A DNA stretch of 64,000 bases from G965198795 sp965198795 (GCA_965198795.1 OZ240674.1:186001-250000), one strand, 5' to 3'. Shown: positions 1 to 9,642, numbered from the stretch's first letter. A program made the numbers and translations. The notes: generated from the sequence alone by a model not told the origin.

Positions 1-14
1 TCCGAATTTGACCA

Positions 15-317
15 TTAGCCGCTCTCCCGGCCGCCCTTGTTCATCAGGGCCTTGAGACGCGCTTCGTCATAATCCGCTTCCAACGCCGCCGTCAGCGTAT
101 CGGCTTCCGTTTCCAGGTCATCCCCGCAAGCGGCCGGTTCGCCGCGGCGCCACTCCGCCAGATAGTCGTCCGTCTCATGCGCCTTGCCCCGCATGGCGGC
201 GATGTCGATGGCTTCCTGGAAGCGTTGAGGCAACTCGCGCCTGGCTGACTTGCGGCCCGCCTTGACGATCACCTGGGCCGGGATGTCACGCCAATAGACG
301 ATGGTCTTGCTGGCCAT
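15..317 (-). CDS. Small 'virulence factor' family protein (conserved in C1 clusters)
   Basis: This 100-residue soluble protein has no signal peptide or membrane segment. Its N-terminus (KTIVYWRDIPAQV) and the later RFQEAID and DDYLAEWRR stretches match the short alphaproteobacterial family labelled 'virulence factor'. That label is historical and the biochemical role is unknown. The start ATG has a good GAGGGAG ribosome site. The first 49 bases of the gene overlap the 3' end of the DUF1638 gene, so the two are probably translationally coupled. In related genomes this gene sits with corrinoid proteins and DUF1638 genes, so a part in corrinoid-linked methyl transfer is more likely than virulence. 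The family call is fairly secure; the function is not known. Confidence 0.75.
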   Translation of the reverse strand: MASKTIVYWRDIPAQVIVKAGRKSARRELPQRFQEAIDIAAMRGKAHETDDYLAEWRRGEPAACGDDLETEADTLTAALEADYDEARLKALMNKGGRESG

Positions 318-922
318 TCTCGTTTCTCCCTCAGAAAATCGCTCATCAGGCCAAGGCCGGTGTGGCGGCGCTCAAAGCCGAGCCCGAGTTTGTCCGCCGC
401 CGCTTCGGCCCGCCGGGTGAGTTCGGCGTCTTCCGTCTGCGCCAGATAGACCAGACGCGTGTAATGGCCGAAATAATCCTCCATCAATTGCGGATATCTG
501 TCCAAGCCCAGGCCCTGGATGATCAGGCGGTCAAAAAAGCGCGTCAGATAGTCGGTCAAGTAAAAGGCGCCGAGCTCCGCCTCGCGCATCTCGGCGAAGG
601 CGTCAAGGCCCGAATAGAAGGCGTAGCAGTGATCGCCGGCAATCCGCTCGACGCCGTGCCGCTCCAGCACCCGGTCCAACTCGCCGCCAGTGCCGCAATC
701 CCCGTAAAGCGCGAGATAATTCGCATACCGGCCGGTTTTCTTGGCGGCTAAGAGCTTCTTCTCGAAGGCTTCCGGGATTCGTTCGGGGCGGTTGTGTAAA
801 TCGGCGGGCAGGCAGGCCAGTTCGAATCCCGTGAGGTTGTTCAGGGCGAGCGCGTCCTGAATTTCCCGGGCCAGCGCGCCGCAACCGATAATCAAAGCCG
901 GTTTTTGGACGCCGGTCGCCAT
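269..922 (-). CDS. DUF1638 family protein
   Basis: The product is 217 residues and begins MATGVQKPALIIGCGALA. I chose the ATG at 922 because it lies 30 bases after the corrinoid gene and follows a GGGGGTGACGG ribosome site; the open frame runs further upstream but only antisense-like sequence lies there. Conserved features are the N-terminal IIGCGALARE strand-loop, the YGDCGTGG motif near residue 75 and the GDHCYAFYSG motif with its paired Cys/His. DUF1638 proteins are small, probably metal- or corrinoid-associated proteins found beside cobalamin-dependent methyltransferases. No reaction is established. It lies between the corrinoid protein and the 'virulence factor' gene, in one operon. Confidence 0.82.
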   Translation of the reverse strand: MATGVQKPALIIGCGALAREIQDALALNNLTGFELACLPADLHNRPERIPEAFEKKLLAAKKTGRYANYLALYGDCGTGGELDRVLERHGVERIAGDHCYAFYSGLDAFAEMREAELGAFYLTDYLTRFFDRLIIQGLGLDRYPQLMEDYFGHYTRLVYLAQTEDAELTRRAEAAADKLGLGFERRHTGLGLMSDFLREKREWPARPSSIGVTSRPR

Positions 923-951
923 GGCCGTCACCCCCGGTCCCGCCCCAGGCC

Positions 952-1677
<726 letters not shown>

Positions 1678-1931
1678 GGTCTGTTTCCTTAACGCCAGAG
1701 GGTGTCGGCGTTCGTTTTTTGAACGGCGGCGTGTTGATGATTAGGGTTTTTACTGGGGCGGCGCGCTGTTCTTGCCGAGACAACAAGTTTTCGGGGGGCG
1801 ACATCCGCACGCCGCGGCGGACGCCTTGGGGCGGAACCGGCGCGGCCCAGCCCAGCCGCGATAGGGGCCACGCTTGATTTCCCCCGCGCGGCGGGTCTTG
1901 CCGGAAGCGCTGCGTCAGGTCCTCCGGGAAA

Positions 1932-2008
1932 TGGTGGGCCCGGCAGGACTCGAACCTGCAACCAGGCGGTTATGAGCCGCCGGCTCTAACCAATTGAGCT
2001 ACGGGCCC
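1932..2008 (-). tRNA. tRNA-Ile2 (anticodon CAU, needs lysidine)
   Basis: This is a complete 77-nt cloverleaf with an encoded CCA end. The acceptor arm GGGCCC pairs fully, and the D arm GTAGCTCAATTGGTTAGAGC and T arm GGTTCGAGTCC are typical. The anticodon is CAT at 1972-1974. A CAU anticodon can be elongator Met, initiator Met or Ile2. The GGGCCC acceptor and the GGCGG/CCGCC anticodon stem resemble bacterial Ile2, whose C34 is modified to lysidine by TilS so that it reads AUA. Software often labels this gene tRNA-Met. Confidence 0.9.
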
Positions 2009-2289
2009 CCTCAAGGACGGACGCACTCAATAGCGCGGTTTTAGATGGGTGGGTAGTCCCTAGATCCGGAAAGCGGATACCGGCGGCGATGAGGGCCGCG
2101 CCCTTGAACGCGTTCTTAAAAAGGGCGGCCTGTCCTGGACGCCGTTGAGTTTCCGCATTCAGCGGACCTGTGGCGGGGAGACGTTCCGGGGGACGGAGCT
2201 TGCAGGTTCCCGCCTTGATCCAGGCCGGAACCACCCCACCTTTTCTAGGTGGCGCGGCGCCGGGCCGGGCCGTCCAAAGGCGAAAATCT

Positions 2290-3303
2290 GTGGATCCGTT
2301 GACCCAAGGCGCCCTCGGCGCCATGCCGCCGATGTCGGCGCGCCCCCGTCACGCTCTCTGGAAGGTGGGCGTCATCGGCTTCCTGGCGGGCCTCGCGCCG
2401 GACCTGGATGTGTTGATCCGTTCGGAACAGGATCCGCTTCTCTACCTGGAATATCACCGCCAGTTCACCCATTCGCTGATCTTTATTCCCATTGGCGGCG
2501 CCATCGCCGCCTTGGCGCCCTATCTGCTGTTCCGTAAGAGTTGGGCGCTGACCTATCCGCAGGCCTGGCTCTACTGCTCGCTTGGCTGGGCGACGCACGG
2601 GCTGCTGGATGCGGCGACATCCTACGGGACTCAGCTGTTCTGGCCGTTCAGCGACACGCGGGTCGCCGGCAATCTGGTCTCCATCATCGATCCCTTATTC
2701 ACGCTTCCGGTCCTGATTTTGGGCGTCCTGGCCATGGTTCGGAATAAGATCGGGTTCGCTCGAATGGCCCTGGTCTGGGCGGCGGCGTATCTCGGCGCCG
2801 GGGCGTGGCAGAACGGCGGCGCGCTCGCCCGCGCCGAGGCTCTGGCCGTGGAGCGCGGGCATCAAGCGATCCGTATCGACGCCAAACCCACCTTCGCCAA
2901 TTTGCTGGTCTGGAAGACGCTTTACGAGACGGCGGACGGATATTACATCGACGCGGTGCGTGTGGGATGGAGACCTCGTGTTTTCGGCGGCGTGTTCGCC
3001 GCCCGCCTCGACGCGTCCCGCGATTTTCCCTGGCTGGATCAAGCCAGTCAGCAGGCGCGGGACATCGAGCGGTTCCGATGGTTCTCCGACGGCTACATCG
3101 CGCGAAACCCGGAGCGGCCGAACGAGGTCGTCGATTTGCGCTATTCCCTCGTCCCCAACCGTGTCGCGCCATTGTGGTCCCTGGTGCTGCGCCCCGGCGC
3201 GGGCCGGCAAGACCACGCCGGCTACGTCACCAACCGCGGCGGGCGAACCGAGGGCTTTGAAGTCCTGTGGCGGATGGCGCTGGATCTCCCATTGAAAGAG
3301 TAA
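2290..3303 (+). CDS. YdjM/DUF457-type inner-membrane metal-dependent hydrolase
   Basis: The product is 337 residues. The GTG at 2290 was chosen because it begins the conserved VDPLTQGALGA N-terminus and follows an AAGG site; the frame stays open 120 bases further upstream without family similarity. Family features are GLAPDLDVL, the HRQFTHSLIF histidine motif, ATHGLLDA, and at least four hydrophobic segments in the first 190 residues. A soluble C-terminal part follows (residues about 210-337). The family is annotated as membrane-bound putative metal-dependent hydrolase, LexA-regulated in E. coli. No LexA-type operator was recognised here. The gene is monocistronic between a tRNA and the convergent EAL gene. 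Substrate is unknown. Confidence 0.85.
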   Translation: MDPLTQGALGAMPPMSARPRHALWKVGVIGFLAGLAPDLDVLIRSEQDPLLYLEYHRQFTHSLIFIPIGGAIAALAPYLLFRKSWALTYPQAWLYCSLGWATHGLLDAATSYGTQLFWPFSDTRVAGNLVSIIDPLFTLPVLILGVLAMVRNKIGFARMALVWAAAYLGAGAWQNGGALARAEALAVERGHQAIRIDAKPTFANLLVWKTLYETADGYYIDAVRVGWRPRVFGGVFAARLDASRDFPWLDQASQQARDIERFRWFSDGYIARNPERPNEVVDLRYSLVPNRVAPLWSLVLRPGAGRQDHAGYVTNRGGRTEGFEVLWRMALDLPLKE

Positions 3304-3406
3304 TTTCCAAAAATGGAGCGCGTCATATTTTACGGGAATCCAGCCGGGCGGCTCGCGTTCGGACTTATCATGCGCGATGGCCGATGATCGAGCGGCGGAA
3401 GATGGT

Positions 3407-3436
3407 TTGGATTCCCCCCCCCGCGCGGGAACGACG
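3407..3436. repeat. Degenerate copy of a dispersed palindromic repeat
   Basis: TTGGATTCCCCC...GCGCGGGAACGAC resembles the ATTCCCGC...GCGGGAATGAC palindromes seen near 25.4, 27.6, 27.7, 28.8 and 32.0 kb. It lies in the 283-base spacer between convergent genes. I see no other gene in that spacer. Confidence 0.45.
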
Positions 3437-3586
3437 CGCCGGACGGGCGGAACCGTCATGCGAGTCCCCCTTCCCCGGCGGCGCGGCCCCCTGGCCGGCG
3501 TGACCGGGGTCACGCGCCTTGCGTTCAAAAAACCCCTCGAAAAACACAACATCCTCAGGCGCCGGCGCGAACGGGATGGTTCCCGG

Positions 3587-5248
3587 TTATTCAGTCCGGT
3601 CGATAAAATCGGCTTCGAACTCCATCGGATCCGGGCTTGGTTTACCGAAAAACCAGCCCTGGCCGTAATCAATGCCGCAATAGAACACTTGATTGGCCAT
3701 TTTTTTGTCTTCCACCATCTCCGCCACCGTATGAATGCCGGTGGACGAACACATCCTCGTCATGGTGCTGAGGAGATCGCTGCCCCGCTTCGACGAGCAG
3801 GCGCGGCGCACTGCGGGACCATCGAACTTCACCACATCCACCTCCAAGGCGTTCAAATAATCCAGGCTCGCCGAGCCTGATCCGAAATCATCCAGGGAGA
3901 AGCTGAAACCCGCCTGACGGAATTGTTGAATAACCGCGTTCGCACGCTGCAAGTCATCCACATCGGCGGACTCGGTAAGCTCGAACATGATCAGCTTTTC
4001 CACACCCGGCGTTTCCCTCACCTCGCGCCACAAGTTGGAAACAAACTGATCACTGCCCAGGGAATTGGCGGACAAATTGACCGCGACCAGCGGCATCCAG
4101 GCCTTCTCGTGAAACGCCGTCGAGAGCGCGATTGTTTTCTCGATCACAGCCATATCGAAATCCTGAATGAGATCCAGATTTTCCGCGAGGGTGATGAATT
4201 GAAGCGTGGATTTCGCTTTCCGCGCGTCGCGGAAACGGCTCAGCGCCTCGAAGTGACGCACTTTTCCGAAGCGCAGATCGCAAACAGGCATGAAATGGAT
4301 GTCGAAGCTTCGGTCCGCAGTCACCTTCTTGATGTACTTCACGGACTCAACGGCTCCGGACATCAATTCATCCAGGGACTCCGACAGCCTTCCGTGCGTC
4401 AGCTTGCCCTTGGTCTTGACAAACTGCTCCATGGTGTGGATCAAGGCTTTGGCGACTTGATCCTCCGTCATCCCGGCTCCGTCCGCGTCCAACGTGGCGG
4501 ACCGTGTTTCCACGACCGTATCGCCGGGCAGGAAGCGTTCCGCAGTCTCCGCCACTTCGTAATTAACTTCTTCAGGGTTAACATTGTCCGCGTGGGCATA
4601 GGAGAACGTATCGTCGTCCACTTGACCCGCCGTGTCGCCGCCGATGGAATACGTCCGAAGCACATTGCCGATGGCGGAGAGCAAAGCGTGCTTGTCGCTC
4701 GTCTTCATGGTCCGCATGAGGTCCTTGACGCCGCGGATATTGATCATCGTGACCTGGGCCGCGCCGCCGGACCGGCTCATGGTCCGCAGACGTTCAGCCG
4801 CCGCTTGAGCAAAACTCTCTTGGTTCAACAACCCCGAGCCGGCGGCCTTGTTCAACTCCATGGGCGCTTCGCGCGCGGCCTGTTGAGCGCCCATTTTCAC
4901 GGCCAGGAAAATATGATCATCAAATTCCGGCGCGCGATAACCGGCGACAGCGGCGGGGAGCGGCGTCCCGCCCGGTCCCGCCATATCGAAAACGGCGTCC
5001 TCGATACGGCCATTCCGCCCGCCGGCCTCAAGGAGTCCTTTCGCGTAATTTCTGTGGGCTTCACAAAGTAGCGAGAGAAACGTCTCGCCGGCCATGGCGT
5101 CCGGCGACTTACCGAACAGCGGTTCGGTCACGCCCGCCGCGAACACGACAGTGTAATCCGTATCCAACTCGAACAACAGATCGGCCCGGCAAAAGGCCAG
5201 CTTCACGAAGCGGTCGCGATCACGCCTCAGCGCCGCGGCGTCATCCAT
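3587..5248 (-). CDS. PAS / degenerate GGDEF / EAL protein, predicted c-di-GMP phosphodiesterase
   Basis: The product is 553 residues from the ATG at 5248, which follows AGGGGG; an ATG at 5275 is the alternative. The N-terminal ~120 residues look PAS-like (DLLFELDTDYTVVFAAG). The middle third aligns with a GGDEF fold, but its active loop reads QVDDDTFSY, so diguanylate cyclase activity is unlikely. The C-terminal EAL domain keeps EALSRF, VNLSANS, FELTES, DDFGSG, VVKFDG, VAEMVE and YGQGWFFGKP, which are the metal and substrate residues of active phosphodiesterases. It should degrade c-di-GMP under control of the PAS and degenerate GGDEF modules. It has no membrane segment, so it is cytoplasmic. 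It is divergent from the demethylase gene, with a 150-base spacer. Confidence 0.88.
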   Translation of the reverse strand: MDDAAALRRDRDRFVKLAFCRADLLFELDTDYTVVFAAGVTEPLFGKSPDAMAGETFLSLLCEAHRNYAKGLLEAGGRNGRIEDAVFDMAGPGGTPLPAAVAGYRAPEFDDHIFLAVKMGAQQAAREAPMELNKAAGSGLLNQESFAQAAAERLRTMSRSGGAAQVTMINIRGVKDLMRTMKTSDKHALLSAIGNVLRTYSIGGDTAGQVDDDTFSYAHADNVNPEEVNYEVAETAERFLPGDTVVETRSATLDADGAGMTEDQVAKALIHTMEQFVKTKGKLTHGRLSESLDELMSGAVESVKYIKKVTADRSFDIHFMPVCDLRFGKVRHFEALSRFRDARKAKSTLQFITLAENLDLIQDFDMAVIEKTIALSTAFHEKAWMPLVAVNLSANSLGSDQFVSNLWREVRETPGVEKLIMFELTESADVDDLQRANAVIQQFRQAGFSFSLDDFGSGSASLDYLNALEVDVVKFDGPAVRRACSSKRGSDLLSTMTRMCSSTGIHTVAEMVEDKKMANQVFYCGIDYGQGWFFGKPSPDPMEFEADFIDRTE

Positions 5249-5398
5249 GCACGCCCCCTGTGCCTCGCGTTGCATTCTCAATCCACCTGTCCGCCGTGAC
5301 GGCCTCGGATAAACATTAGCCGTTTCGGTGGTATTCCGCCAGACCGCGCGCGATTACCGTTTTGCGTGACCATGTTCACCGGGTCCGCCGAAATAATG

Positions 5399-7435
5399 AT
5401 GTCAGATCCCCTGCTGCAGCCATTCACACTGAAGCACCTCACTCTGAAAAATCGCGTGATGTCCACGGCGCATGAGCCTTGGTATTCGGAAGACGGCATG
5501 CCGAAGGACCGCTACCGGCTGTATCATCTGGAAAAGGCGAAGGGTGGTATCGCGTTGACCATGACCGCGGGCTCGGCCGTCGTCTCGCCCGACAGCCCGC
5601 CGGCGTTCGGGAACCTCCACGCCTATGACGACGCCATCGTCAATTGGCTCAACCGCCTAACGGACGATGTGCATGAGGCGGGGGCGGCGGTGATGATCCA
5701 ACTGACGCACCTCGGGCGCCGCACCAACTGGAACACCGGCGACTGGCTGCCCGTCTTGGCGCCCAGCCCCATCCGCGAACCCGCCCATCGCGCATTTCCG
5801 AAGGCCGCGGAAGATTGGGATTTGGAGCGCGTCGCCAGGGACTACGCGGCGGCCGCTCAGCGTTGTCAGGCGGCGGGATTGGACGGGATCGAACTGGAAG
5901 CCTATGGCCATCTGCTGGACCAGTTCTGGTCCCCCGCGACCAACCGGCGCGATGACGAGCACGGCGGCTCGCTGGATAATCGGCTGCGCTTCACCCGCCG
6001 GGTGCTTGACGCCATTCGAGACGCCGTTGGACCGGATTTTATCGTCGGTGTCCGGATGGTCGCCGATGAGGACTGGGACAAGGGGTTGAGCAAGGAAGAG
6101 GGCGTCAAGATCGCCGAGCGCCTGGCGGCCTCCGGCCAAGTGGATTTCCTCAATATCATCAAAGGACACATCGATACGGACGCCGCCCTTCAAAACGTCA
6201 TTCCCATTCAGGGCACGCCCGCCGCGCCTCATCTGGATTTCGCAGGAGAGGTTCGGGACGCCACCAGGTTCCCGGTCTTTCACGCGGCGCGGATCAACGA
6301 CGTGGCCACGGCGAGACACGCCATCGCGGAAGGCAAGCTGGATATGGTCGGCATGACCCGCGCGCATTTGGCGGAGCCCCATATCGTCAAAAAGGTGATG
6401 GAGGGCCGCGAACGGGACATTCGTCCTTGTGTCGGCGCCGGCTATTGCATCGACCGCATTTACGAGGGTGGTGAAGCGCTTTGTATCCACAACCCGGCGA
6501 CGGGACGCGAGGGCGTCATGCCGCATGTCATCGCTCCCTCGGGCGGACCGGGTAAATCCGTCGTCATCGTCGGCGCGGGTCCGGCTGGGCTGGAAGCCGC
6601 GCGCGTCGCGGCTGAACGCGGCCATCGGGTAACGGTTCTAGAGGCCGCGCCGGACGCCGGCGGTCAGGTCCGGCTGGCGGCGCGCTCCAAACGGCGCGCG
6701 GAACTGATCGGCGTCATCGATTGGCGCCTGGATCAGTGCGAGCGGCTGGGCGTCGTCTTCCAATATAACACGGTCGCGGACGCGGCCGGCGTGACGGCCT
6801 TGGACCCGGAAATCGTGATCATCGCGACGGGCGGACAGCCCAACACGGAAATCCTTGAATCCGGCGGCGAATTGGTGGTCAGCGGGTGGGACATTCTGTC
6901 CGGCGGCGTCACCATCGGCAACGACGTGTTGCTGTTCGACGACAACGCCGGACACCCGGGTCTGCAAACGGCGGAAATGATAGCGGAAACCGGCGCTCGC
7001 CTGGAAATCGTCACGCCGGAACGGTTCTTCGCCGCCGATATCGGCGGGCTCAATCACGCGGCGTACGCAAAATCATTTCTAGATCATAACGTTCAAATCA
7101 CCATCAATCGCCGCCTGCTGTCCGTGGCGGCGAACGGCAACCGCCTTTTGGCCCGCGTCGGATCCGACTATGGTTCCCATGAGACGGCGCGTGAAGTCGA
7201 TCAGGTCGTCGTCGAGCATGGCACATTACCCATGGACGATATTTATTTTGATTTAAAGACGAATAGCATAAACCAGGGCGAAACCGATTACGCGGCCTTG
7301 ATCTCGGGCGGCCCGCAGACGGTTGAACGCAACCCGGACGGCGCCTATCAATTGTTCCGCATTGGCGACGCGGTCGCATCAAGGAACATCCACGCCGCCA
7401 TCTATGACGCTTTGCGTTTGGCGAAGGATTTTTAG
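5399..7435 (+). CDS. OYE-type FMN/Fe-S/FAD oxidoreductase, N-demethylase-like (DgcA / N-methylproline demethylase group)
   Basis: The product is 678 residues and starts MSDPLLQPFTLKHLTLKNR; an ATG directly upstream at 5396 is equivalent. An N-terminal Old-Yellow-Enzyme TIM barrel (to about residue 340) contains QLTHLGRR, GHLLDQFWSP, NRRDDEHGGS and N-R-F. An Fe-S segment follows (CVGAGYC...CIHNP), then a dinucleotide-binding part (VVIVGAGPAGLEAAR). This architecture is shared with trimethylamine dehydrogenase and dienoyl-CoA reductase. The GHLLDQFWSP signature places it with dimethylglycine or N-methylproline demethylases. The second of the four usual cluster cysteines is Ala. The nearby corrinoid cluster fits methylated-amine catabolism. 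Substrate is inferred, not shown. Confidence 0.85.
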   Translation: MSDPLLQPFTLKHLTLKNRVMSTAHEPWYSEDGMPKDRYRLYHLEKAKGGIALTMTAGSAVVSPDSPPAFGNLHAYDDAIVNWLNRLTDDVHEAGAAVMIQLTHLGRRTNWNTGDWLPVLAPSPIREPAHRAFPKAAEDWDLERVARDYAAAAQRCQAAGLDGIELEAYGHLLDQFWSPATNRRDDEHGGSLDNRLRFTRRVLDAIRDAVGPDFIVGVRMVADEDWDKGLSKEEGVKIAERLAASGQVDFLNIIKGHIDTDAALQNVIPIQGTPAAPHLDFAGEVRDATRFPVFHAARINDVATARHAIAEGKLDMVGMTRAHLAEPHIVKKVMEGRERDIRPCVGAGYCIDRIYEGGEALCIHNPATGREGVMPHVIAPSGGPGKSVVIVGAGPAGLEAARVAAERGHRVTVLEAAPDAGGQVRLAARSKRRAELIGVIDWRLDQCERLGVVFQYNTVADAAGVTALDPEIVIIATGGQPNTEILESGGELVVSGWDILSGGVTIGNDVLLFDDNAGHPGLQTAEMIAETGARLEIVTPERFFAADIGGLNHAAYAKSFLDHNVQITINRRLLSVAANGNRLLARVGSDYGSHETAREVDQVVVEHGTLPMDDIYFDLKTNSINQGETDYAALISGGPQTVERNPDGAYQLFRIGDAVASRNIHAAIYDALRLAKDF

Positions 7436-7528
7436 GTGAAACCGCAAGAACCTTGACGACGCCGCCGTCTGTCCGGATCAGGCTCACGCAGTGGGGCGGC
7501 GATTAGCCTCGTCCGCTGATCCGGGGCT

Positions 7529-8035
7529 CTATTCAATCGCCTCCAACGGCGTCCGCCGAACCGTCATGGTGTCCAGGCCCTCGATGCGAATGAGCTTGGT
7601 GGGACCATCGCGGAGAGGCGCGTGCACGTCGCCCGGCTCGTAAAGATGCGCGTCGCCGGGAACGAGTTGATAGGCGCGGGTCTGTCTCACCTTGCCGGGG
7701 GCGCCGCCTTTCGGCGGCTCGGCCACTTCCCAGTCGGTCATCCTGGTGACGCCGGCGGCCTGGCCGTAGACCGCCCAGGTGGGCCCATGGTCGTGGGGAT
7801 CGCCCATGGCCCCGCCCGTATGGACGTGGGCGCAGATGCAGAATTTCAGCTCCGGATCTTCATAGACAACCTTGCGTTCGGGCGCCTCCGGATCATCCAG
7901 ATATTCAGCTGCGAAGCCCGGCCGTCTCAAGGCCGCCGAGACCAGGTCCCGGACCTTCTCCCGTCCGCCCTTTCCCGCGTCGGCCTTAAGCGCGGCGCGG
8001 CAATCCCTGGCCAGGTCATCGACTGTATAGGTCAT
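7529..8035 (-). CDS. Cupin-fold, cysteine-dioxygenase-like metalloprotein
   Basis: The product is 168 residues. The GDPHDHGPTWAVYG segment carries the HxH metal motif, and GDAHLYEPGDVHAP supplies the second histidine motif. This pattern is that of cysteine-dioxygenase-like double-stranded beta-helix enzymes. The family binds Fe(II) or another divalent metal; the true substrate may be a thiol or something else. No signal peptide is present. Its start codon overlaps the last 4 bases of the decayed PIN toxin gene, which is upstream on the same strand. It is convergent with the demethylase gene. The fold call is strong; the reaction is unknown. Confidence 0.78.
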   Translation of the reverse strand: MTYTVDDLARDCRAALKADAGKGGREKVRDLVSAALRRPGFAAEYLDDPEAPERKVVYEDPELKFCICAHVHTGGAMGDPHDHGPTWAVYGQAAGVTRMTDWEVAEPPKGGAPGKVRQTRAYQLVPGDAHLYEPGDVHAPLRDGPTKLIRIEGLDTMTVRRTPLEAIE

Positions 8036-8545
8036 TGGCTAATTCTCGTCCCAATTCTATAGAATGGCGGGTTCTTGAATGAATTAAGGTGCTTGCGGAC
8101 CGCCGCCGCGACCCCTTGTATATCCAGGTCGAACTGAAAATGAATAAAATCATCTGGCGGAATGACGTCAATCTCATGTTTCCTCATCACCGCCTTTGGA
8201 AAATCTTTTTCGTTCAAGGTCATGATCGCATCTGACTTGGAGTGGATCGCGGCGGCGAGCACATGACGGTCATTCGGATCCGGCAATTTCAAACCGTCGA
8301 TCAGGTAGCCGTTGCCCGCTCACCAGCGCGTCTCTGGAGTAGGCATTCATGTTCTGGACGGTCTTTTGAATCCGAACATCGGAAATGTCGGGCCTGTTCT
8401 TAAGCAAGTTGGTCGCCCACTCTTGTTGAATGTCCGGGGTCCATCTTGCGCGAAAGACGTCTTCATAGGCTAGCCAGAGTAACATGCTCCGTGTCATCGA
8501 GGAACATAATACACAGGCGTCTATTATCACTGAATAGCGTGACAA
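8032..8545 (-). pseudogene. Frameshifted and truncated PIN-domain toxin (VapC-like)
   Basis: Two adjoining frames together encode one PIN protein. The first, starting at TTG 8545, gives YSVIIDACVLCSS and IQQEWATNLLKNRPDIS. The second gives GLKLPDPNDRHVLAAAI and DAIMTLNEKDFP. The first frame stops near 8283, while the continuation is shifted by one base. Removing one G from the GGG run (plus-strand CCC at 8315-8317) restores a smooth join through VSGNGYLIDGLK. The acidic PIN residues are therefore split between frames. The product also ends soon after SFKNPP, where full-length relatives continue about 35 residues more. No conventional ATG is present. The gene follows the decayed antitoxin by 12 bases. 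Confidence 0.82.
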
Positions 8546-8557
8546 TAAATTTATCCC

Positions 8558-9001
8558 TCAATCAAGATCGAAATCTTGATCGAACCGTGTCAGCGCATCC
8601 AACGCCGCCTTGCGATTATCTCTTAATGTTTCGCGGTAACGCACAATATCTTCATATTTAACCCGTCTATGGGCGCCGACGAGTTCATAATCGATATCAC
8701 CCTTCTCTGACTACTTTACTAAATAAGGACGCGATACGTTCAGCAACTAGGCGGCTTGAACCGTGGTCAGTCGCATGTGAGACGGCATGACGGACACGGC
8801 GTCACCGCGGGCCAGGGTTACCAGGATGTCCTTCAAGAGTTCCACAACGCCACTTGGCAAAACGACGTGTTGGGGGTCTGGACCATCGACAACCATTTCA
8901 ACCGGCTGACGCGGTATGGCCAGTTTGGCTAAAATGCGGCTCGACTCTTCGGCGGCGTTTCGACTGGCCGCATCGGGAAGATACGTTTTCAAGGCGCCCA
9001 T
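8558..9001 (-). pseudogene. HTH (excisionase-type) antitoxin with two in-frame stops
   Basis: One continuous frame of 147 codons starts at ATG 9001 and ends at TGA 8558. It reads as an antitoxin of the excisionase-type HTH family that accompanies PIN toxins. The helix-turn-helix LTTVQAA*LLNVSRPYLVK* is interrupted by TAG at 8747-8749 and TAG at 8711-8713. Beyond them the frame stays recognisable (GAHRRVKYEDIVRYRETLR). The intact first 84 residues lack the DNA-binding half, so function is doubtful. The substitutions and the toxin frameshift indicate an old, decayed toxin-antitoxin module. A perfect 8-bp inverted repeat (ATCAAGAT at 8561-8568 with ATCTTGAT at 8573-8580) lies in the 3' end. Confidence 0.85.
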
Positions 9002-9171
9002 GATCTTCTCCCTTACTATCCGGCTAAGGTCATTCGGATCTGGGATTAAAAGTACGGGCCAAGTGAAATAAATGAAACAATTCCAAAAATATGTTTAAAA
9101 TTAAGCGTTTATCCATAAGGTGAAGTGGTGATGGCGGAGCCAAATCGGTAAAACGAAACCATTTCATCAAC

Positions 9172-9207
9172 GAAAAGCAAAACGCCGCCCTAACTGCGGA
9201 GCGGCGT
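9172..9207 (-). terminator. Rho-independent terminator of the atp operon
   Basis: Read on the minus strand, ACGCCGC pairs perfectly with GCGGCGT around a 12-base loop and is followed by TTTGCTTTT. It starts 31 bases after the atpC stop codon. The rest of the spacer to 9001 shows no gene. Confidence 0.8.
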
Positions 9208-9237
9208 CCCATGACTTCATCAAGAGGGTGGAGGCGG

Positions 9238-9642
9238 TTAGCCGAGCGCCGCCCGCATGGCTTCGGCGACAGCCATGCGGTTTTCCGCGTCGGTCTTGGC
9301 TTTCTCGTCATCCCCGGCGTCCACCAGCGCCTGCTTGGCCTTTTCGATACGCTTGGCGACGTCGTCGCGGTCCAGATCCGACACCGGCATGGCGGCCTCG
9401 GCCAGGACCGTGCAGGCTTCCGGGTTCACTTCGACGAAACCGCCGGCGATGAAAATGCTTTCCCTCACCTGGCCGCCCTCATGAATCTGGATCACGCCCG
9501 GACGGACGGTTCCGATTAACAGCGAATGGCCCGGCAGCACGCCGATGTCGCCTTCGCCGCCCGGAACCACAACCATTTCGACGGGCTCGGATTTCAGCAG
9601 CCTCTGCGGCGACACCAGTTCAAATTGGATTGTGTCGGCCAT
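9238..9642 (-). CDS. atpC: F1 ATP synthase epsilon subunit
   Basis: The product is 134 residues, the usual alphaproteobacterial length. The N-terminal beta-sandwich has FELVSPQRLL, VVVPGGEGDIGVLPGHS and FIAGGFVEVNPE, followed by a helical C-terminus. The subunit sits in the central stalk, couples rotation to F0 and can inhibit ATP hydrolysis. It is the last gene of atpHAGDC and is 181 bases downstream of atpD, a wider gap than elsewhere in the operon; I see no gene in that gap. A strong terminator follows. Confidence 0.96.
   Translation of the reverse strand: MADTIQFELVSPQRLLKSEPVEMVVVPGGEGDIGVLPGHSLLIGTVRPGVIQIHEGGQVRESIFIAGGFVEVNPEACTVLAEAAMPVSDLDRDDVAKRIEKAKQALVDAGDDEKAKTDAENRMAVAEAMRAALG

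Noticed and set aside
1932..2008. tRNA-Met (CAT)
   Set aside because: The acceptor and anticodon stems resemble Ile2 more than elongator or initiator Met; TilS modification would make it Ile.
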